From SZUA-1377 sp964622255 (lineage in GTDB: Bacteria; Campylobacterota; Campylobacteria; Campylobacterales; QNZT01), in NCBI GenBank assembly GCA_964622255.1, contig CAZUPK010000066.1, positions 1-40,421 on the forward strand: a stretch of DNA of 40,421 bases, written 5' to 3'. The stretch's first letter is position 1. Each line of letters begins with the position of its first letter. Below are positions 30,878-38,743 of the stretch, in pieces. The notes beneath the pieces are model-generated. The model saw nothing but the letters and a program-made list of their open reading frames with translations. It was not told the DNA's origin and ran no database searches. Both the position numbers and the translations under genes were made by a program.

Positions 30878-32278
30878 CGACTTTATTTCAGTAAACTCTT
30901 CCATTGCAAACTTTGGTCCCTCTTTTCCTATGCCACTAAGTTTAACTCCTCCATAAGGCTGTATGTCAAACCTTAAAGTGGGTATATCATTTATTACAAC
31001 TCCACCACACTCAAACTCATCTATAGCTTTTTTTGTATTTTCTAAGCTATTTGTAAAGATAGAGTATTGAAGTCCGTAAGGAGAGTTGTTTATCTTACTC
31101 AAAGCTTCGTCAAAATCCTTTACCTTGACGATGGAGACAATAGGAGCAAATACCTCTTCACAAACTATATTCATATCATCTGTAACATCAGTTAAAACTG
31201 TAGGGTAAAACACCCTGCCTTCAGCTTTATTTCCTGTTAAAACTTTTGCTCCCTCAGCTATGCTACTATCAACCCAATTTTTAGCCCTACTTACTGCATC
31301 TTCATTGATAAGAGGTCCCATAAAAGTGTTTAAATCGTATGGATTTCCAACTATCAAAGAGTTTGTTTCTTTTGCAAAAATCTTAGCAAACCTATCAGCT
31401 ATATTTTCGTGAACATATATCCTTTGTAAAGATATACAAACTTGTCCAGAGTTTATAAAAGCTCCGATTGAACATTTTTTTGCCGCATCTTCAAGATTTG
31501 CCGACTCATCTATAAAAGTTGCTGCATTTCCACCAAGTTCAAGTGCCACTTTTTTTATACCTGCATTTTTAAGTATGGTTTTTCCAACCATAACACTTCC
31601 TGTAAAACTTACTGCACGAGGGATAGGATTTGAAACTAATTCACTTCCAACTTCTGCATCTCCATAAACTAGACTTAAAGCATTAGGACTTCTTTTTCTT
31701 GAAGTGTTAAAGAGCTTTACAAATTCATAAGCAACCCGTGGAGCTTCTGGAGTAGGTTTTAAAACAACACTATTGCCCATCAAAAGTGCAGGAGCAAGTT
31801 TATGAGCTATAAGGTTTAGTGGAAAGTTAAAAGGTGTTATAAGTGAAGCTACACCTACTGGAACTCTCTTATAGTAACTTATAGTTTTTCTTCCACTTGG
31901 CATAGCATCTGAGTTAAATGTCTCTCCTCCAAACTCTATAGCACTTGCAACTGCAACTTTTAATGTTTCGATACATCTTTGAACTTCAACTTTTGCAAAC
32001 TTTAAAGGTTTTGCTATTTCATCAGTTATGATTTTAGCAAACTCATCCTCTTTAGCTTTTAGTTTTTCGATAACATCTTCAACCCACTCTACCCTATGAG
32101 ATAATGGTATCTCTTTGTTTTTTTTAAATGCTTTTTGAGCTATCTCTAAAGCCTCTTTTGCATCGCTAACATCACAGATAGGATATGTTGAAACTACTTT
32201 GTTATTGTAGGGATTTTTTATCTTTTCTACTTTAGCTTTAGTTACCTCTACATCTCCAAAAAATATTTTACACTCCAT
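30863..32278 (-). CDS. NAD(P)-dependent aldehyde dehydrogenase
   Basis: Aldehyde dehydrogenase superfamily, 471 residues. The catalytic Cys is in NSGQVCISLQRIYV, the general base Glu in ALELGGNAATFID, and the cofactor motif in FTGSVMVGKTI. ITPFNFPLNLIAHKLAPAL is the conserved Asn segment. It resembles lactaldehyde/non-phosphorylating glyceraldehyde-3-phosphate dehydrogenases of archaeal and thermophile type; substrate is inferred only. AAGGAG seven bases before ATG 32278. Divergent from the PilZ-like gene with a shared symmetric promoter. No nearby pathway partner is seen. Confidence 0.92.
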   Translation of the reverse strand: MECKIFFGDVEVTKAKVEKIKNPYNNKVVSTYPICDVSDAKEALEIAQKAFKKNKEIPLSHRVEWVEDVIEKLKAKEDEFAKIITDEIAKPLKFAKVEVQRCIETLKVAVASAIEFGGETFNSDAMPSGRKTISYYKRVPVGVASLITPFNFPLNLIAHKLAPALLMGNSVVLKPTPEAPRVAYEFVKLFNTSRKRSPNALSLVYGDAEVGSELVSNPIPRAVSFTGSVMVGKTILKNAGIKKVALELGGNAATFIDESANLEDAAKKCSIGAFINSGQVCISLQRIYVHENIADRFAKIFAKETNSLIVGNPYDLNTFMGPLINEDAVSRAKNWVDSSIAEGAKVLTGNKAEGRVFYPTVLTDVTDDMNIVCEEVFAPIVSIVKVKDFDEALSKINNSPYGLQYSIFTNSLENTKKAIDEFECGGVVINDIPTLRFDIQPYGGVKLSGIGKEGPKFAMEEFTEIKSVVIC

Positions 32279-32439
32279 CTATGCTCCTTGTATATAATCT
32301 TTATTTTTTATTGCATCATCCATAACTTGGCTGATATAAAGCCCTCTTTTTCCATAATTTGTTTTAATAATTTATAAATTTTTCTAAATCTTCAAAAAAA
32401 TTAATTTTTTTATAAAAATTCCTAAGATTTTTCTTTATT

Positions 32440-32466
32440 TTGTCGATGTATAATTATATCGAACAA
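32440..32466. promoter_or_regulatory. Palindromic divergent promoter between ald and PilZ-like gene
   Basis: TATAAT on the plus strand (32449-32454) and TATAAT on the minus strand (32458-32453) overlap in the palindrome TATAATTATA. Flanking arms TTGTCGAT (32440-32447) and ATCGAACAA (32458-32466) add symmetry. The minus promoter would leave a leader of about 170 bases on ald; the plus promoter leaves about 25 bases for the PilZ-like gene. Confidence 0.6.
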
Positions 32467-32486
32467 AATTAAAAAGAGAGTAGGCC

Positions 32487-33584
32487 ATGAATGTAAACAG
32501 CGATATGATTTTATCATACTTAAACAGTTCTATAACGGAAGCTGAGATAGAAAATGCAAAGAAGTATAATTTAGACCTAAGTATTATAAAGTTCGAGATG
32601 AAAGATGAGGAGTCTCAAAAGTATAAAAATATACTTAAGTTTATAGATACTTACTTTGACTTTTTGGGTATAGTGCCGGATACTAATAATAGTTTTTTGA
32701 TATTTGCAAGAAACATAAAACTTCATGCAGTAGTTCTTATGGTTAAAAATCTTAACTTAGCTTTAAAACTAAACTTTTCTACAGAACTTAAAAATGTAGC
32801 CATAACAAGTTTAGATAAATATGATAAAATAAGTGATATAATCGAGAGATTGAACAGATATTTTATGAAAGCGAAACTTACAAAGAAAAATATCTACTAT
32901 GGAACTAGAAGTTTAGATTTTAATGATAGTAATGTAAATGTTTTAAAGAGAGTTTTCGAAGAGGATAGGGATATAAATATTTACGGACTTTTTTATGATG
33001 CGCCTATAAAAATAGAAGCTCAGGTAAAAGAGGTTGGAGAGGGTTATACAAGATTTACAGTTGCGAAAAAGTATCTATCCTTTTTACAAAAACAGCCGGT
33101 ATTGTATTTTGAACATACAAATGTTGCGGATGTCTTTTCGGCATCTGTTTTTAAGATTGATTATGAAAATGATGTTTTAGAAGTAGGTGATATGAAGTTT
33201 GTAGATCACTCTCCGATACATAGAAAACAACTAAGAGTTGCCCCTGTAAGAGCTTTAAAAGCTACACTTAGTTATGAAAACTTTGCTATAAGTGGTTTTA
33301 TTTCTGATTTATCTGTTTCTTCTATACTGTTTACAACAGAAATACAAAACATAGATGAACTGCAGAAAGAGGATATGTTGAACAAAACTTTTACATTGGT
33401 GTTTGAGTTAGAACTTTTTGGAAACAGTTTTGATATAGATGTAAAAGCTACTATATTTAGAACCAAAGGAAATCAACTAGTTTTAAATATTTTTGCTGAC
33501 AGTGAAACACAAAAAATAATAAATGAATACATAAATATGTCTTATCAACAATTACTACTCCAAGTTCAAGGAAAAGTTGTATAA
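32487..33584 (+). CDS. PilZ-like protein with degenerate GGDEF-like N-terminus
   Basis: A 365-residue cytoplasmic protein. The C-terminal part (about residues 170-360) begins with a YcgR-like beta region (APIKIEAQVKEVGEG) and contains a PilZ-type RKQLR motif, followed by ISDLSVSSILF in place of the usual D/N-x-S-x-x-G. The key Gly is missing, so c-di-GMP binding is uncertain. The N-terminal 150 residues (SIIKFEMK, NNSFLIFARN, DKISDIIERLNRYFMKAK) look like a GGDEF-related fold without the GGDEF loop. A role in c-di-GMP signalling or motility is plausible but not shown. The start ATG 32487 lies about 30 bases after the symmetric promoter. Confidence 0.7.
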   Translation: MNVNSDMILSYLNSSITEAEIENAKKYNLDLSIIKFEMKDEESQKYKNILKFIDTYFDFLGIVPDTNNSFLIFARNIKLHAVVLMVKNLNLALKLNFSTELKNVAITSLDKYDKISDIIERLNRYFMKAKLTKKNIYYGTRSLDFNDSNVNVLKRVFEEDRDINIYGLFYDAPIKIEAQVKEVGEGYTRFTVAKKYLSFLQKQPVLYFEHTNVADVFSASVFKIDYENDVLEVGDMKFVDHSPIHRKQLRVAPVRALKATLSYENFAISGFISDLSVSSILFTTEIQNIDELQKEDMLNKTFTLVFELELFGNSFDIDVKATIFRTKGNQLVLNIFADSETQKIINEYINMSYQQLLLQVQGKVV

Positions 33585-33611
33585 TATTTAAAAAACTTTT
33601 ATGGGATAATT

Positions 33612-34628
33612 ATGATAAGACTTCCTGCTGAGTGGGAAAGGCAAGAGATGATTATGATGGCTTTTCCTCACTCAAAAACTGATTGGGTTGATGACTTACA
33701 AAGTGCTTACTCGATATTTATAAAAATAGCATCAGCGATATGTTTTAATCAAAAACTTATTATTTTAGTTCCGAAAAATGATAGAGAAAAAGTAAAAAGT
33801 ATGTTTTGCTATCGAGATAGGATTAGTTTTGTTTCGTATGAAACGGATGATACCTGGATAAGAGATTTTGGTCCTATAACACTTTTTAAAGATGGGAAAA
33901 GGGTTGTAAAAGATTTTCTTTTCAATGCTTGGGGTGGAAAGTTTAAATATGAAAAAGATAATCGAGCTACGAAATATCTCCATAAAAATTGGCACTTTGG
34001 TTTGAGTAAGTTGGAAAGTATTGATTTTATACTAGAGGGTGGTTCTATAGATAGTGATGGAATGGGGCGAATACTTACTACTACGAGATGTCTTCTTAAC
34101 CCTAACCGAAATCCTGATAAGTCAAAAGATGATATAGAAGATATTTTAAAAAAAGAGTTAGGGCTGGAAGAGATTTTGTGGTTAGAGAATGGTTATCTTG
34201 CAGGAGATGATACGGATGGTCATATAGATATGTTAGCAAGATTTGTTTCGCGTGAAACAATTATATATATTGAATGTAAAGATGAAAAAGATGAACATTT
34301 TGAAGAGTTGCAAAAAATGTATGTGGAACTGAAAAAATTTAAGCAAAAAAATGGTTTAAGTTACAATTTAGTTCCACTTCCTATGCCAAAACCTATCTAT
34401 AAAGATGGTAAAAGATTACCTGCAAGTTATGCAAATTTTCTCATAACAAATGGTGCAGTTTTACTACCGATATATAAAGATGAAAGTGATAAAATAGTGA
34501 TAGATATTTTTAAAAAACTTTTTCCGGATAGAGAGATAATACCTTTAGATAGTAGGAGATTGATACAAGAGGGTGGAAGTATCCACTGCTCTACTATGCA
34601 AGTTTGTGTTGGTAGTGAGGATAAATGA
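33612..34628 (+). CDS. aguA: Agmatine deiminase
   Basis: Agmatine deiminase converts agmatine to N-carbamoylputrescine for putrescine synthesis. The 338 residues are normal for the guanidino-modifying (PAD-like) superfamily. Visible are WERQEMIMMAFPHSKTDW at the N-terminus, the DDTWIRDFGP segment, ILEGGSIDSDGMG, GDDTDGHIDMLARF with catalytic His/Asp, and the nucleophilic Cys in GGSIHCSTMQ near the C-terminus. A peptidyl-arginine deiminase is less likely. GGGATAATT precedes ATG 33612. hisF follows 63 bases later. Confidence 0.93.
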   Translation: MIRLPAEWERQEMIMMAFPHSKTDWVDDLQSAYSIFIKIASAICFNQKLIILVPKNDREKVKSMFCYRDRISFVSYETDDTWIRDFGPITLFKDGKRVVKDFLFNAWGGKFKYEKDNRATKYLHKNWHFGLSKLESIDFILEGGSIDSDGMGRILTTTRCLLNPNRNPDKSKDDIEDILKKELGLEEILWLENGYLAGDDTDGHIDMLARFVSRETIIYIECKDEKDEHFEELQKMYVELKKFKQKNGLSYNLVPLPMPKPIYKDGKRLPASYANFLITNGAVLLPIYKDESDKIVIDIFKKLFPDREIIPLDSRRLIQEGGSIHCSTMQVCVGSEDK

Positions 34629-34691
34629 TACTTACTTGGGCTATGTATTATTTGGTGGAGTTGTAATAAGTAGTATGATATAGGAGAATAT

Positions 34692-35450
34692 TTGGAGTAT
34701 TTTGCAAAGAGAATTATACCTTGTTTAGATGTTCATAGTGGAAGAGTTGTTAAGGGAGTAAATTTTGTAAACTTAAGAGATGCAGGTGATCCTGTAGAAG
34801 TTGCAAAAAGATACAATCAAGAAGGAGCAGATGAGATAACTTTTCTTGATATAGGAGCATCACACGAGGGTAGGGATACCATAGTGGATGTTGTCAAAAA
34901 AGTCGCAAAAGAGGTTTTTATACCCTTGACAGTTGGTGGAGGGATAAGAAAGTTGGATGATATTTACAATCTTTTAGCAGTTGGTTGTGATAAAGTAAGT
35001 ATAAATTCGGCTGGGATAAAAAATCCTGACTTTATAGATGAAGGTGCTAAGAGATTTGGTAGTCAATGCATAGTTGTAGCTATAGATGCTAAAAGAAAAG
35101 GGAATAGTTGGAATATCTTTTTAAATGGAGGAAGAGTAGATACCGGTATAGATGCTATAAAGTGGGCAAAAGAGGTTTATGATAGGGGTGCGGGAGAGAT
35201 ACTTTTAACAAGTATGGATGCTGATGGAACAAAAGCAGGGTTTGATAATGCTTTAAATAAAGCAATAAGCGAGGTTGTAGATATACCGGTTATAGCAAGT
35301 GGTGGTGCAGGAAAGATGGAAGATTTTAAAGATGCTTTTGAAAGTGGTGTTGATGCAGGTTTGGCAGCTAGTATATTTCACTTTAAAGAGATAGAGATAA
35401 TGGAGCTTAAAAGATATTTGAGGGATAATGGCATCCCTGTAAGAATGTAA
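34692..35450 (+). CDS. hisF: Imidazole glycerol phosphate synthase subunit HisF
   Basis: HisF is the cyclase subunit that, with HisH, makes imidazole glycerol phosphate and AICAR in histidine synthesis. It is a (beta/alpha)8 barrel of 252 residues, normal length. Catalytic Asp residues are in IPCLDVHSGRVVKG and the VAIDAKR/LLTSMDADG strands, and the phosphate loops GGGI and ASGGAG are present. The start is TTG 34692, decided by AGGAG five bases upstream; no ATG is available nearby. hisH and other his genes are not adjacent. Confidence 0.96.
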   Translation: MEYFAKRIIPCLDVHSGRVVKGVNFVNLRDAGDPVEVAKRYNQEGADEITFLDIGASHEGRDTIVDVVKKVAKEVFIPLTVGGGIRKLDDIYNLLAVGCDKVSINSAGIKNPDFIDEGAKRFGSQCIVVAIDAKRKGNSWNIFLNGGRVDTGIDAIKWAKEVYDRGAGEILLTSMDADGTKAGFDNALNKAISEVVDIPVIASGGAGKMEDFKDAFESGVDAGLAASIFHFKEIEIMELKRYLRDNGIPVRM

Positions 35451-35467
35451 GAATGTAAAAGTGTGAT

Positions 35468-35473
35468 TATAAT
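35468..35473 (+). promoter_or_regulatory. -10 element for the nucleoside phosphorylase-rlmN unit
   Basis: TATAAT in the 53-base hisF/phosphorylase gap, about 31 bases before the start codon. It suggests that the phosphorylase and rlmN have their own promoter. Confidence 0.45.
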
Positions 35474-35503
35474 GAAGATGGTTTAAAGTTTGAGTGTAAA
35501 TAA

Positions 35504-36052
35504 ATGGTAGTTTGTGCTGGTAATAGTGAAAATTTTGATTTTGCATATCCTATTGGAGTAGGATTGATAGAAAGCACCATAAACTTAACTAGACTTGCAC
35601 TGTTTGATAGGCCGGAGTTTTTGATATTTGTTGGAAGTGCAGGAAGCTATGGAGAGGCTAAAATTTTTGATATAAAAACAAGTATGATAGCTTCAAACAT
35701 AGAAAACTCTTTTTGGGTAAATGACTCATATACTCCTTTAGACAATGTCATAGAAGCTAAAAAAATAAAGGATAAACAAGAAAGCTCTATCATAGTGAAT
35801 AGTTCAAACTATATAACTACAAATAAAAATTTAGCAAAACACTATCTAAAACATAATATCCACTTAGAAAATATGGAGTTTTTCTCTGTTATGAGAGTGG
35901 CACAAGAGTTTGAGATACCGGTTTTGGGGATATTTGTAGTAACAAACTATACTGATAAAAATGCACACAGAGATTTTTTGGCTAATCATAATAGGGCTAA
36001 AAAACTTTTAAATGAGTATATGGTTGACAAGTATAAGGATTTAAAAAAGTGA
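35504..36052 (+). CDS. Purine-nucleoside phosphorylase-like protein
   Basis: Member of the PNP/UDP phosphorylase family, shortened to 182 residues. ICAGN-like VVCAGNSENFDFAYPIGVG at the N-terminus, the phosphate/ribose segment FLIFVGSAGSYG, and the NMEFFSVMRVAQEFEIPVLG region with the catalytic Met-Glu are present. The substrate (guanosine, MTA, futalosine) cannot be told. It precedes rlmN with GTGA overlap (36049-36052). No strong ribosome binding site is seen before ATG 35504. Confidence 0.84.
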   Translation: MVVCAGNSENFDFAYPIGVGLIESTINLTRLALFDRPEFLIFVGSAGSYGEAKIFDIKTSMIASNIENSFWVNDSYTPLDNVIEAKKIKDKQESSIIVNSSNYITTNKNLAKHYLKHNIHLENMEFFSVMRVAQEFEIPVLGIFVVTNYTDKNAHRDFLANHNRAKKLLNEYMVDKYKDLKK

Positions 36053-37119
36053 AAAAAAATATTTTAGACTATACAAAAGATGAGTTATCAAAAGAGATAA
36101 AGCCATCTTTTCGTGCAAAACAGATTTATCAGTGGATATATAAAAAGTATGTAGATAACTTTGAAGATATGAAAAATCTTCCGAAGTCTTTAAAAGAAGA
36201 GTTGGAAGATAGATATGATTTAAAATCTTTGAAGATAGTAAAGGTTGAGATGAGTATGGATGGAAGTAAAAAGTATCTTTTTGCTTGTAAAGATGGTTTA
36301 ACTATTGAGAGTGTTTTACTTCCTATGAAGAAAGAGCAAAGAGATGAAAACGGAAAAGTTATAAAAGAGGCAAAATACTCTATTTGCATATCTTCTCAGG
36401 TTGGTTGTAAGATGGGGTGTAGTTTTTGTTTAACTGCAAAAGGTGGATTTAGTAGAAACTTAACTGCCGGTGAGATAGTGGCACAAGTTTTAGAGATAAA
36501 AAAAGACAACAATATACCAGAAAATAAAAGAGTAAATCTTGTTTATATGGGTATGGGAGAACCTCTTGACAATCTTGACAATGTTATAAAATCGGTAAAA
36601 ATTTTCAATGATATAGATGGACTTGCTATAGGGACAAGGAGACAAACCATCTCAACAAGTGGACTTTCACATCAGATAAAAAAGTTAGGTGATGCAAATC
36701 TGGGAGTGCTTCTAGCCGTAAGTCTTCATGCTGTGGACGATGAACTTAGAGAAGAACTTATGCCAATAAATAAAGCTTACAATATAGAATCAGTCATAAA
36801 TGCAGTTAAAGGGTTTCCTATCGATCAAAGAAAAAAGGTGCTTTTTGAGTATCTTGTCATAAAGAATTTAAATGATGATATAAAGAGTGCAAAAAAACTT
36901 GTAAAACTTTTAAGTGGTATAAAAGCAAAGGTAAATCTTATCTACTTTAATCCTTATCCAAATTCTCCATATCAAAGACCGACAGATGAAGCTATGGAAA
37001 AGTTTAAAAACTATCTAAACTTTCACGGAGTTATATCTACCATAAGGCAGTCAAAAGGCTTGGATATAAGTGCGGCTTGTGGACAGCTAAAAGAGAAAAC
37101 CAAAGAGGAGTTGTTATGA
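36049..37119 (+). CDS. rlmN: 23S rRNA (adenine2503-C2)/tRNA methyltransferase RlmN
   Basis: Radical SAM methyltransferase that methylates C2 of A2503 of 23S rRNA and A37 of some tRNAs. The cluster motif CxxxCxxC is in VGCKMGCSFCLTAKGG. YMGMGEPLDN, RRQTISTSG, LAVSLHA, and the catalytic C-terminal Cys in AACGQL are all present. The 356 residues match the family. The start is GTG 36049 overlapping the preceding stop. The stop overlaps the start of a 35-residue membrane ORF (ATGA, 37116-37119). Confidence 0.96.
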   Translation: MKKNILDYTKDELSKEIKPSFRAKQIYQWIYKKYVDNFEDMKNLPKSLKEELEDRYDLKSLKIVKVEMSMDGSKKYLFACKDGLTIESVLLPMKKEQRDENGKVIKEAKYSICISSQVGCKMGCSFCLTAKGGFSRNLTAGEIVAQVLEIKKDNNIPENKRVNLVYMGMGEPLDNLDNVIKSVKIFNDIDGLAIGTRRQTISTSGLSHQIKKLGDANLGVLLAVSLHAVDDELREELMPINKAYNIESVINAVKGFPIDQRKKVLFEYLVIKNLNDDIKSAKKLVKLLSGIKAKVNLIYFNPYPNSPYQRPTDEAMEKFKNYLNFHGVISTIRQSKGLDISAACGQLKEKTKEELL

Positions 37120-37223
37120 ATCTTATGCCACTAGACTATGCTATGATATTTATTATAGTGATAACAGTTGGAATTGGGGGATATTTGATGTTTAAGGAGA
37201 TTTTAGATGATAGTAAAGATTAA
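37116..37223 (+). CDS. 35-residue single-span membrane peptide
   Basis: A short ORF that begins inside the rlmN stop codon (ATGA) with GAGGAG at good distance upstream. The product has one strongly hydrophobic helix (about residues 9-25, AMIFIIVITVGIGGYLM) and a charged C-terminus with KEILDDSKD, so it should be an inner-membrane micro-protein. I do not recognise a family. The ribosome binding site and overlap are better than expected for a chance ORF. Confidence 0.6.
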   Translation: MNLMPLDYAMIFIIVITVGIGGYLMFKEILDDSKD

Positions 37224-37239
37224 CCTTTTCTTCTTGATT

Positions 37240-37848
37240 TTAGCATAATGCCATTATTTTATCTATATCATCCCAAGTAATCTTTTTTTCTTTAGAAAAC
37301 ATATGGTAAATATATTTTGCAAACATATCTGTTTCTATATTTACCCTTATTCCTATTTTATAGTTTTTTATGAGAGTATTTTTTATCGTGTGAGGGATAA
37401 TAGTTAATCTAAAAGTGTTGTTATAAACATCATTTATAGTTAAACTTACTCCATCAACTGCTATGCTTCCTTTAGGGACTAAAAACTTTGCAAAAGAGTC
37501 TGGGATAGTTATGTAGTAGTCAAAACTATTTCCATTTTTTTCTATCCTTGTAACCTCTCCTAAACAGTCTATATGTCCTTGAACTATATGTCCTTCCAAT
37601 CTATCGCTTAGTTTCATAGCCGGTTCTATGTGAACTTTATCTTTATAATTTTCTAAAGCAAGTATGGAACTACTTTCTGGAGATAGTTCTACTGAAAAAC
37701 TTGTAGGAGAGGTCTTTATAACAGTTAAACAAGCCCCATTTATAGCTATGGAGTCCCCAAGCTTAGGATATAGCGAACTTTTTATAGTTAGTTTGCTATT
37801 TAAAAAGCTCTCTACCTTAGCTATTTCTCTTATAACTCCTGTAAACAT
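37240..37848 (-). CDS. ribE: Riboflavin synthase subunit alpha
   Basis: Riboflavin synthase dismutates two molecules of 6,7-dimethyl-8-ribityllumazine. The 202 residues contain the two lumazine-binding repeats: MFTGVIREIA with GDSIAINGACLTV, and VQGHIDCLGEV with GSIAVDGVSLTINDV. It is normal in length. The start shares a base with the stop of the surA-like gene (TAATG), so the two form a coupled pair on the minus strand. Confidence 0.96.
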   Translation of the reverse strand: MFTGVIREIAKVESFLNSKLTIKSSLYPKLGDSIAINGACLTVIKTSPTSFSVELSPESSSILALENYKDKVHIEPAMKLSDRLEGHIVQGHIDCLGEVTRIEKNGNSFDYYITIPDSFAKFLVPKGSIAVDGVSLTINDVYNNTFRLTIIPHTIKNTLIKNYKIGIRVNIETDMFAKYIYHMFSKEKKITWDDIDKIMALC

Positions 37849-38681
37849 TAGTATGGTTTTCTTATAACTTTTATAGTTGCACCTGCTTTTTTCTTTTCAA
37901 AATACTCTATAAGTTTTGCCTGTTTTCTTTCGTTGATATAAGCTATCATAAGCTTTGGTTTTATTTCTTCAAAAGAGATAGATTTTTTATATTTTTTCAA
38001 AACCTTAAATGCAACATATCTTTTGGCATCGATTCTAAGTATAGGAGTGTATCCACCTTTTCTTGTTTTTACAAGTGTTTTTGCAAATTGTGGTGGCAAG
38101 GCATTTAGAGGAAGAGAAGTTTTACCTTCGGCAACCCCTTCTATAGGAAAAGCAGGAGTTTTTAGTTTAGTTTTCAACCTATCTTTGTCACTTGATACAT
38201 ATTGTATCACATCAACTTTGGCTGGAAAATTTAAATCACTTTTATGCTGTTCATAGAGTCTTCTTAAGTCTTCATCAGTAGGTCTTTTGATGCTTCCGGT
38301 AAGTATTTTTTGATAAAGTTTTTCTTTTGCTATATCCTTTGCTATATCCTGTTTTAATTCGTAAATAGTTTTACCTTTAGCCCTTAGTTTTCTTTTAAAT
38401 GATTCAATATCAAGTCCGTTTCTTTTAGCTAGTTTAGCTATTGCATTTTCTATCTCACTTGGAGAAGCTGTTATACCTAATCTTGCTATCTCTTTTTCAG
38501 CTAATTTTTGTTGGATTAGTGCATTTGTAGCATCATTTATTGAGAGATTATTTTTTTGTGCAAAATCTTTTATCTCAAAAGTCGTTATAGGCATACCATC
38601 CACCAAAACAGCAACTCCACCTATCACTTTAGCGAAACTTAAAGTAGCAAATAAAACAAATAAAATCAACTTTTTTATCAT
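37848..38681 (-). CDS. Periplasmic SurA-like chaperone/PPIase (Cj1289 type)
   Basis: Exported protein of 277 residues with a signal peptide (about residues 1-17, LILFVLFATLSFA). The N-terminal SurA-type helical domain (LVDGMPITTFEIKDFAQ, ALIQQKLAEKEIARLGI) and a single parvulin-like domain (about 160-250, with SSDKDRLKT and PILRIDAKRYVAFKVL) fit the C. jejuni Cj1289 family, which assists outer-membrane proteins. Cj1289 also lies beside gltX. ATG 38681 is used because AGGTG lies at proper spacing; the in-frame GTG at 38690 overlaps that site. A minus-strand TATAAT at 38716-38711 is its promoter. Confidence 0.85.
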   Translation of the reverse strand: MIKKLILFVLFATLSFAKVIGGVAVLVDGMPITTFEIKDFAQKNNLSINDATNALIQQKLAEKEIARLGITASPSEIENAIAKLAKRNGLDIESFKRKLRAKGKTIYELKQDIAKDIAKEKLYQKILTGSIKRPTDEDLRRLYEQHKSDLNFPAKVDVIQYVSSDKDRLKTKLKTPAFPIEGVAEGKTSLPLNALPPQFAKTLVKTRKGGYTPILRIDAKRYVAFKVLKKYKKSISFEEIKPKLMIAYINERKQAKLIEYFEKKKAGATIKVIRKPY

Positions 38682-38710
38682 ATTTAACACCTTTTTAATG
38701 TTTTTATGTA

Positions 38711-38716
38711 ATTATA
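38711..38716 (-). promoter_or_regulatory. -10 element of the surA-like-ribE unit
   Basis: TATAAT on the minus strand 30 bases before the surA-like start, in the gap divergent to gltX. Confidence 0.5.
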
Positions 38717-38743
38717 CCCAAAAAAGGTAAAGGAAATTAAACA

